DNA of 64,000 nt from Candidatus Saccharimonadota bacterium (GTDB taxonomy: Bacteria; Patescibacteriota; Saccharimonadia; Saccharimonadales; Saccharimonadaceae), in the NCBI GenBank assembly GCA_030530605.1, contig JAUMUO010000002.1, positions 98,608 through 162,607 of the forward strand, given 5' to 3'. Positions 60,489 through 64,000 of the stretch are shown piece by piece (the stretch's first letter is position 1; each line of letters opens with the position of its first letter). The notes below the pieces were generated by a model that searched no databases, was not told the origin of the DNA, and saw only the letters and a program-made list of their open reading frames with translations. Both the position numbers and the translations under genes were made by a program.

Positions 60489-60921
60489 ATTTGTTACTCA
60501 ACTTTCCAAAGACTTTCCCGACTTTCATTTCACTTACGGTAAACGCTTTACTTTCCGCCCCCCAAAGACTATCGTCGTTGGCCCCGACGAAGGCGAAGCT
60601 ACACCCCTCTTGGTCTTCCACGAACTCGGCCACGCTCTCTCCGGCAAATATAGCTACAATCTCGGCATAGAACGCCTTAAAATTGAAGCTATGGCCTGGC
60701 AAGAAGGCAAAAAGACCTACGACAGCTGCCTAGCTTCCGGAAAATACCCCGGTCTTCCCCCCTGGGATGAGGATTTTGTAGAAGATAGTCTTGATACCTA
60801 CCGAAATTGGCTTCACACTAAATCAAAATGCCGAAAATGCGGCCTTACTATGCTCCAAAAGCCTGACAAATCTTGGCACTGCCCCTACTGTGAGCAGTTC
60901 AAGCCTACCCCGTCTTCTTAA
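60475..60921 (+). CDS. Small HExxH metalloprotein with zinc ribbon
   Basis: A 148-aa protein. LLVFHELGHALSGKYS (residues ~42-57) is a HExxH metallopeptidase-type motif, with EAMAWQEGKK as a possible third-ligand Glu helix. The C-terminus is a four-Cys zinc ribbon (CRKCG and CPYC, residues ~119-138). No signal peptide. Translationally coupled to the ROK kinase. Substrate unknown. Confidence 0.65.
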   Translation: MELSKFVTQLSKDFPDFHFTYGKRFTFRPPKTIVVGPDEGEATPLLVFHELGHALSGKYSYNLGIERLKIEAMAWQEGKKTYDSCLASGKYPGLPPWDEDFVEDSLDTYRNWLHTKSKCRKCGLTMLQKPDKSWHCPYCEQFKPTPSS

Positions 60922-60923
60922 CC

Positions 60924-61271
60924 CTATCTGTTATCACCAGAACCCGTCAGTGTCCCCCGCTTCTGCCGGCTCGCCAATTTCTCAATATTCTTCTCTGCCA
61001 CCTCCTCAAGTGACACCCCCATATACTCTGCCACTAGTGCCACATACCACAAGACATCCCCTAACTCCTTCAAAAGTTCCTCTTTATCTTCCGGAGAAAT
61101 CTTCCCTTCTTTATCCCGCACAATCTTCTTCACTTTATCTGTAAATTCCCCCGCTTCTCCTGAAAGCCCCAAAATCTTATCCATAAAACCCGGGTACATC
61201 ACTTGATCCGTCGCCCCTGGCTTATCTAAATCCGTCCCTTTTGCCAATCTCTGGTACTCATTAAAATCCAT
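60924..61271 (-). CDS. MazG-like nucleotide pyrophosphohydrolase
   Basis: All-alpha NTP pyrophosphatase of 115 aa for housecleaning of nucleotides. The metal-binding motifs GLSGEAGEFTDKVKK (EExxE-like) and EELLKELGDVLWYVALVA (ExxxD) are present. AAGGAGG site; TATAAT close upstream on minus. It ends 3 bases from the convergent metalloprotein gene. Confidence 0.85.
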   Translation of the reverse strand: MDFNEYQRLAKGTDLDKPGATDQVMYPGFMDKILGLSGEAGEFTDKVKKIVRDKEGKISPEDKEELLKELGDVLWYVALVAEYMGVSLEEVAEKNIEKLASRQKRGTLTGSGDNR

Positions 61272-61296
61272 ATTCCTCCTTTTTTATAATTATACC

Positions 61297-61325
61297 TTGA
61301 TTTTCCAAAAAAAATAGTGTAAAAT
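61297..61325 (+). promoter_or_regulatory. Promoter of tRNA-Ile/tRNA-Ala
   Basis: TTGATT (61297-61302), 17 bases, TAAAAT (61320-61325), about 22 bases before the tRNA-Ile 5' end. Confidence 0.65.
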
Positions 61326-61347
61326 TAGATAAGCAAATTAACAATTT

Positions 61348-61424
61348 GGGGATATAGCTCAGCTGGTTAGAGCGCTATACTGATAATGTAGAGGTCTTAG
61401 GTTCAAGTCCTAATATCCCCACCA
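61348..61424 (+). tRNA. tRNA-Ile (GAT)
   Basis: Acceptor GGGGATA with TATCCCC, discriminator A and encoded CCA; D arm AGCTCAGCTGGTTAGAGC; anticodon loop CTGATAA; T arm TTAGGTTCAAGTCCTAA. 77 bases. In many bacteria this tRNA lies in the 16S-23S spacer, but here it is about 2.5 kb from the 16S end. Confidence 0.96.
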
Positions 61425-61541
61425 CACATGGGGTAGCCTTCGTCCCCCCGTAGGCTACTCCACCATTTTATGCCAGTGGCATAAAATGGAAGGGTAAACT
61501 TGTGCGCGAATGCGCGCAAGGAAGACTTACCATTTTGCCAC
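61425..61541 (+). other. Hairpin-rich spacer between tRNA-Ile and tRNA-Ala
   Basis: 117 bases almost fully foldable: GGGGTAGCCT with AGGCTACTCC; CCATTTTATGCC-agt-GGCATAAAATGG, a perfect 12-bp stem (61472-61498); and CTTGTGCGC with GCGCGCAAG inside GGTAA/TTACC. Possibly processing sites of a joint tRNA precursor, or a small repeat inserted between the tRNAs. Confidence 0.6.
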
Positions 61542-61618
61542 GGGGTAATAGCTCAGTTGATTAGAGCGCTGCCTTTGCAAGGCAGAGGTCCAGGGTTTGA
61601 GTCCCTGTTACTCCACCA
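61542..61618 (+). tRNA. tRNA-Ala (TGC)
   Basis: Acceptor GGGGTAA with TTACTCC, including the G3-U70 pair that identifies alanine tRNAs; anticodon loop TTTGCAA between CTGCC and GGCAG; T arm CAGGGTTTGAGTCCCTG; discriminator A and encoded CCA. No separate promoter, so co-transcribed with tRNA-Ile. Confidence 0.96.
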
Positions 61619-61643
61619 CAGATTTCGCCCAAAGGGCTATTTT

Positions 61644-61874
61644 TTATGGTTTTATAAGATTGACAAATGCAGTCAGTAGCAGGGTATGTAGATTAGTCAT
61701 CACAACTAAACCTATCCCAGCAATCACCAATCCCCAAAACTTGACCTTTCCATAAGAAGCCACCCCGCTCGCAAAATTATCTGCCACTTGGCGATAAAAT
61801 AACACCAACACTCCCCCCGACAAAAAGATTATCAACCCTATAAACACCCATCCGAAAGAAAATGTAAAATCCAT
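61644..61874 (-). CDS. Small membrane protein, two helices
   Basis: A 76-aa hydrophobic protein with two predicted membrane helices (about residues 7-28 and 45-70) and a short polar loop. No family is recognised. It ends 25 bases from tRNA-Ala, convergent. Confidence 0.55.
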   Translation of the reverse strand: MDFTFSFGWVFIGLIIFLSGGVLVLFYRQVADNFASGVASYGKVKFWGLVIAGIGLVVMTNLHTLLLTAFVNLIKP

Positions 61875-61908
61875 ATCTTCATTATATCAAATTTTTACTA
61901 AAAAAGAA

Positions 61909-61935
61909 GAGGGCCCGCTATTTTGCCGGGTCCTC
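61909..61935. terminator. Hairpin upstream of small membrane protein gene
   Basis: GAGGGCCCG and CGGGTCCTC arms with a T-rich loop. An A-run before it on plus would be a U-run on minus, so it may terminate minus-strand transcription. Confidence 0.45.
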
Positions 61936-61948
61936 AAAGGTCATATAG

Positions 61949-61976
61949 TTTGAGTATTCTCGCAGGTATACTCAAA
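61949..61976. repeat. Perfect 9-bp inverted repeat
   Basis: TTTGAGTAT (61949-61957) and ATACTCAAA (61968-61976) around a 10-base loop, in an intergenic stretch. Possible operator or terminator. Confidence 0.6.
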
Positions 61977-62030
61977 TCTATCCTCATTATATATCACCAA
62001 AAGCATAATGTCAATACCTTTTCTAAAAAA

Positions 62031-62112
62031 TTGTTCGGGAAATTCTAATTTTTGTGTTCACGTTTTTGTTCGGGTAGTATACTATTGACAAAACGGAAGC
62101 GGTATGATATAA
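62031..62112 (+). promoter_or_regulatory. Promoter and TTGTTCGGG boxes of the KGG gene
   Basis: TTGTTCGGG occurs at 62031-62039 and 62066-62074, the second about 10 bases before a TTGACA -35 box, which is followed by a 17-base spacer and TATAAT (around 62107-62112). The mRNA would have a ~60-base leader. The boxes share TGTTCGG with the PBP upstream region. Confidence 0.6.
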
Positions 62113-62179
62113 TGTAACCAGTCCTAAATATAGGGAGTTTTTAATAATAATTCGGGTGGGCAGAAACGGAGCTACTAAC

Positions 62180-62380
62180 ATGGCTGGAACTAAAGCTGGC
62201 GGCATCAAAGCTGCTGCTACTAACAGAGCCAAATATGGTGCCGAGTTCTATGCTCGCATCGGTCAAAAAGGTGGCCAGAACGGCCACACTGGCGGTTTTG
62301 CCGCCAACCGTGCTCTTGCTCGCATCGCCGGCGCTAAAGGCGGTCGCCTTTCCAAGCGCGGTCCTGCGAAAAAAGCTTAA
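62180..62380 (+). CDS. KGG-repeat (YciG-like) stress protein
   Basis: A 66-aa basic protein with repeated KAGG/KGG motifs (GTKAGGIKAAATNRAKYG, RIGQKGGQNG, GAKGGRLSKRG), matching the stress-induced KGG repeat family. ATG 62180 is chosen for the CGGAG site upstream; a GTG at 62156 would add 8 residues. Codons are of the highly expressed type. It is followed by a strong terminator. Family function is poorly known (general stress protein). Confidence 0.75.
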   Translation: MAGTKAGGIKAAATNRAKYGAEFYARIGQKGGQNGHTGGFAANRALARIAGAKGGRLSKRGPAKKA

Positions 62381-62388
62381 ATACCGTT

Positions 62389-62417
62389 AAAAAGCCAGGG
62401 TTATTCCCTGGCTTTTT
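62389..62417. terminator. Terminator of the KGG gene
   Basis: AAAAAGCCAGGG and CCCTGGCTTTTT, a 12-bp perfect stem with a 5-base loop, symmetrical so it may also end the minus-strand gene at 62434. Confidence 0.9.
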
Positions 62418-62433
62418 GGTGGTTTGGTAGATA

Positions 62434-63675
62434 TCATTTCTTAATTTCCGCTGAAAACCTTAAAGTCATACCATCGATCTCCGTGAACACCTTCGTCTCA
62501 TATGCAAAATATGTAGCCATTTGCTGAACCTTGGCAATGGCCCCCTCTTCAACTGCCGCCTTCACGTTAGCTATAATCTTGAAGAAATCCTCGAACTCTA
62601 CGCGCGAGTTTCTCGATTCAAGATCTTCCGGTTCACATTCAGACAGCGCAGTCAGAAGACCATTCAGTTCCTCCTGTGAAAGCATTTTCTTTTCCTTGTT
62701 ATGCTTAGCCACCTGCGTCTCCGTAGCCGAAACTACCGGTTCTTCATCAGTCACCTGAGCCGCCTGTGCCTCCGTAGTCAAAGCTGCAGGCTCACCATCA
62801 TTCACCTGGGAGGCTTCCTGTAAAATCTTATCGGCTTCTGCCTCAGACATCTTCTTATGGATTTCGTACCCGAGTATCAACTTGCAGCTCTCCAGCCATT
62901 CCGATCGGTGCGAACCCAAGACTTTATGAAGAGTACGATTACTTGGTGTCGGCTTGCCCATTGTCTTAAATCTCCCACCTGAAAGCACGTCCTCATGAGA
63001 AGGAATCTCTTTGTATTTATCATAGAACTCCATCACTATTTCTGCTACTTCCTTATCAGTCCAACACTTATAAGCCCTCCCCTTGATCTTCTCCTCCGTC
63101 TTCTTTGCCATTTCTTCCTTCACCTCCGTTTCTGCATTCGTTGCTCGGCTCAAGACCTCCTTGGGCTTCTCAGACACATCCTGCTTAGCCACTGGCTCCT
63201 TATATGGTTGCTCTGCCGCCCCGGCATATGGCTTCGTTCTCATGTATGTCATTGCCTTGTTTCTAATCTCTTCAGCCATCTTCATGCTAGCCTTCTTTTC
63301 TTCTTCTCGCCGTTCTTCAAACTGCTCTTTCCTCTGTCTACTTTTAACTTCTCTTGCTTCCGCTCTGGCTATTTTGTCAGATTCTACTTTCTTCCTATAT
63401 TCCTCCGGATTTAGTTCCTTCAACTCTCTCATCTTTTCACGGTGCTTGAGTTTTTTCTCCGAAACAATCTTCTCGGGTCTGCCTTCATGCTTTCGTGACC
63501 ACCTTAAAACTGTCATATTAACAGCAGCGTAGCCTTTTGCACCCAAAGCTTTCTCCAAGCCTTCCAAGCTAACCATGTTATCTTTTTTGTAGTCTCTTAG
63601 CTCCGGCATATGCCCTAGCTCTTCTTTCATCTTAAGAACAGTTTCAATAGCTTCATCGTAGGTATATTCAATCAC
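62434..63675 (-). CDS. Putative DNA-binding protein with homing-endonuclease-associated-type repeats
   Basis: A 413-aa protein. Two related helical units are visible: residues ~5-60 (DEAIETVLKMKEELGHMPEL...) and ~205-265 (CWTDKEVAEIVMEFYDKYKE, then LHKVLGSHRSEW). Their tyrosine/proline/arginine layout resembles homing-endonuclease-associated repeats, which bind DNA. Between them is a long charged helix (~65-135), likely coiled coil. There is no nuclease motif. GTG start at 63675 behind GGAAGGGGGTGAG; TATAAT near 63748 on minus. Function unknown. Confidence 0.55.
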   Translation of the reverse strand: MIEYTYDEAIETVLKMKEELGHMPELRDYKKDNMVSLEGLEKALGAKGYAAVNMTVLRWSRKHEGRPEKIVSEKKLKHREKMRELKELNPEEYRKKVESDKIARAEAREVKSRQRKEQFEERREEEKKASMKMAEEIRNKAMTYMRTKPYAGAAEQPYKEPVAKQDVSEKPKEVLSRATNAETEVKEEMAKKTEEKIKGRAYKCWTDKEVAEIVMEFYDKYKEIPSHEDVLSGGRFKTMGKPTPSNRTLHKVLGSHRSEWLESCKLILGYEIHKKMSEAEADKILQEASQVNDGEPAALTTEAQAAQVTDEEPVVSATETQVAKHNKEKKMLSQEELNGLLTALSECEPEDLESRNSRVEFEDFFKIIANVKAAVEEGAIAKVQQMATYFAYETKVFTEIDGMTLRFSAEIKK

Positions 63676-63756
63676 ATTCTCACCCCCTTCCTAATCTAGG
63701 ATATCTACCAAAAAATTAAAGGTTCATCACCCACCATTGACTTACTTTATTATACC

Positions 63757-63788
63757 AAAAAACCACCCGGAAAGAAAGGTGGTTTTTT
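63757..63788. terminator. Terminator downstream of 16S rRNA
   Basis: AAAAAACCACC (63757-63767) pairs with GGTGGTTTTTT (63778-63788). It lies about 170 bases beyond the 16S 3' end and just before the promoter of the gene at 63675. Confidence 0.85.
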
Positions 63789-63957
63789 GAATTTTAACGG
63801 CTTAGTTGTGCAATCTAATCTTCATCTCAGTGTAACTTTAAGCTCGGTGTTACATCTTAAAGACAAGGTTTATGTTCCAAGCTTACAAACATAAACTGCA
63901 ACCGACCTGTTCTCGCGCGACTCCGAAGAGTTTCGCGGAACTCTATTCCTTCTCAAG

Positions 63958-64000
63958 AAAGGAGGTAATCCATCGACACGTTCTCGTACCGATGCCTTGT
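63958..64000 (-). rRNA. 16S rRNA, 3' end only
   Basis: Read on minus, the last ~43 bases run ACAAGGCATCGGTACGAGAA onward to GGATTACCTCCTTT, matching helix 45 and the anti-Shine-Dalgarno end of 16S rRNA. The rest lies outside the window. The intact CCUCC explains the AGGAGG sites seen before internal genes. No 23S follows on this side. Confidence 0.9.

Noticed and set aside
62180..62380. bL27 (rpmA) as identity of the Gly-rich basic protein
   Set aside because: The KGG repeats and lack of the bL27 core fit the YciG-like family; it is also not next to rplU.
1..64000. CRISPR arrays or insertion sequences
   Set aside because: No regularly spaced direct repeats and no transposase or integrase genes were seen.
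1..64000. Recoded TGA (as in Gracilibacteria/Absconditabacteria)
   Set aside because: TGA ends genes at expected family lengths (for example der and rnhA) and forms ATGA overlaps; no in-frame TGA is needed.

Overview
The window looks like a chromosome segment of a Patescibacteria (CPR) bacterium, most likely a Saccharibacteria (TM7) lineage from a host-associated habitat. Supporting signs are small compact genes, a standard genetic code (TGA is a stop), a complete division/peptidoglycan set with few biosynthetic genes, short forms of universal proteins (IF-2, RelA/SpoT, S1), a eukaryote-type IleRS, and many transcripts that appear leaderless (TATAAT ending about 6-7 bases before ATG). The phylum call is inference; the 16S 3' end at the right edge could test it. 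The + strand is C-rich over most of the window, so the minus strand is probably the leading strand, which fits the 16S gene lying on minus.

Layout. 1-4.6 kb: sortase, gltX, a DUF3048 protein and a CHAP-domain cell-wall hydrolase. 4.8-9.4 kb: tRNA-Glu, a membrane pyrophosphatase, der and pth. 9.4-15.4 kb: dprA, an unassigned structured RNA, topA, an HD-domain protein and a sigma-region-4/HARE-HTH regulator. 15.5-18.4 kb: an orphan VirD4-like ATPase. 18.9-26.9 kb: the cell-wall/division cluster (FtsQ-like, murG, ftsW, mraY, a PBP on minus; rsmH and an FtsL-like gene on plus). 27.0-31.5 kb: a complete diversity-generating retroelement (DGR). 31.6-40.7 kb: a DUF4868 (KwaB-like) protein, rnhA, a CYTH protein, relA/spoT, parB, parA, rplU, ileS and nrdR. 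40.7-47.9 kb: divergent ftsZ and ftsA, two adenylate-kinase-like genes, map, rpsU, recJ and a small HTH protein. 48-53.6 kb: priA, a fmt-def-infB operon. 53.7-64 kb: tRNA-Asn, FemX-like and membrane proteins, a secreted protein, ribosomal protein S1, a ROK kinase, MazG, tRNA-Ile, tRNA-Ala, a KGG-repeat protein, a putative DNA-binding protein, and the 3' end of a 16S rRNA gene.

The most important locus is the DGR. The template repeat (27274-27497, plus) and the variable repeat (29734-29957, 3' end of a secreted FISUMP/C-type-lectin-like protein on minus) align over 224 bases without a gap. They differ at 24 positions, every one an A in the template; all 16 template AAC codons are altered. Between them lie a reverse transcriptase with the DGR IGNLTSQ and YVDD motifs and an accessory protein that looks like a MutS-I-like domain joined to an Avd-like helical domain. 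The template is on the strand opposite to the RT and target and is flanked by structured sequence, so the template RNA probably has its own promoter. The product is probably a hypervariable surface binding protein for attachment to hosts or to other ligands.

Other notable points are palindromic insertions of about 125 bp in frame inside der and ileS (resembling Rickettsia palindromic elements in behaviour), several unassigned structured RNAs, a cysteine-less NrdR, a 16S gene not followed by 23S, and a nested hairpin in the S1 mRNA leader.
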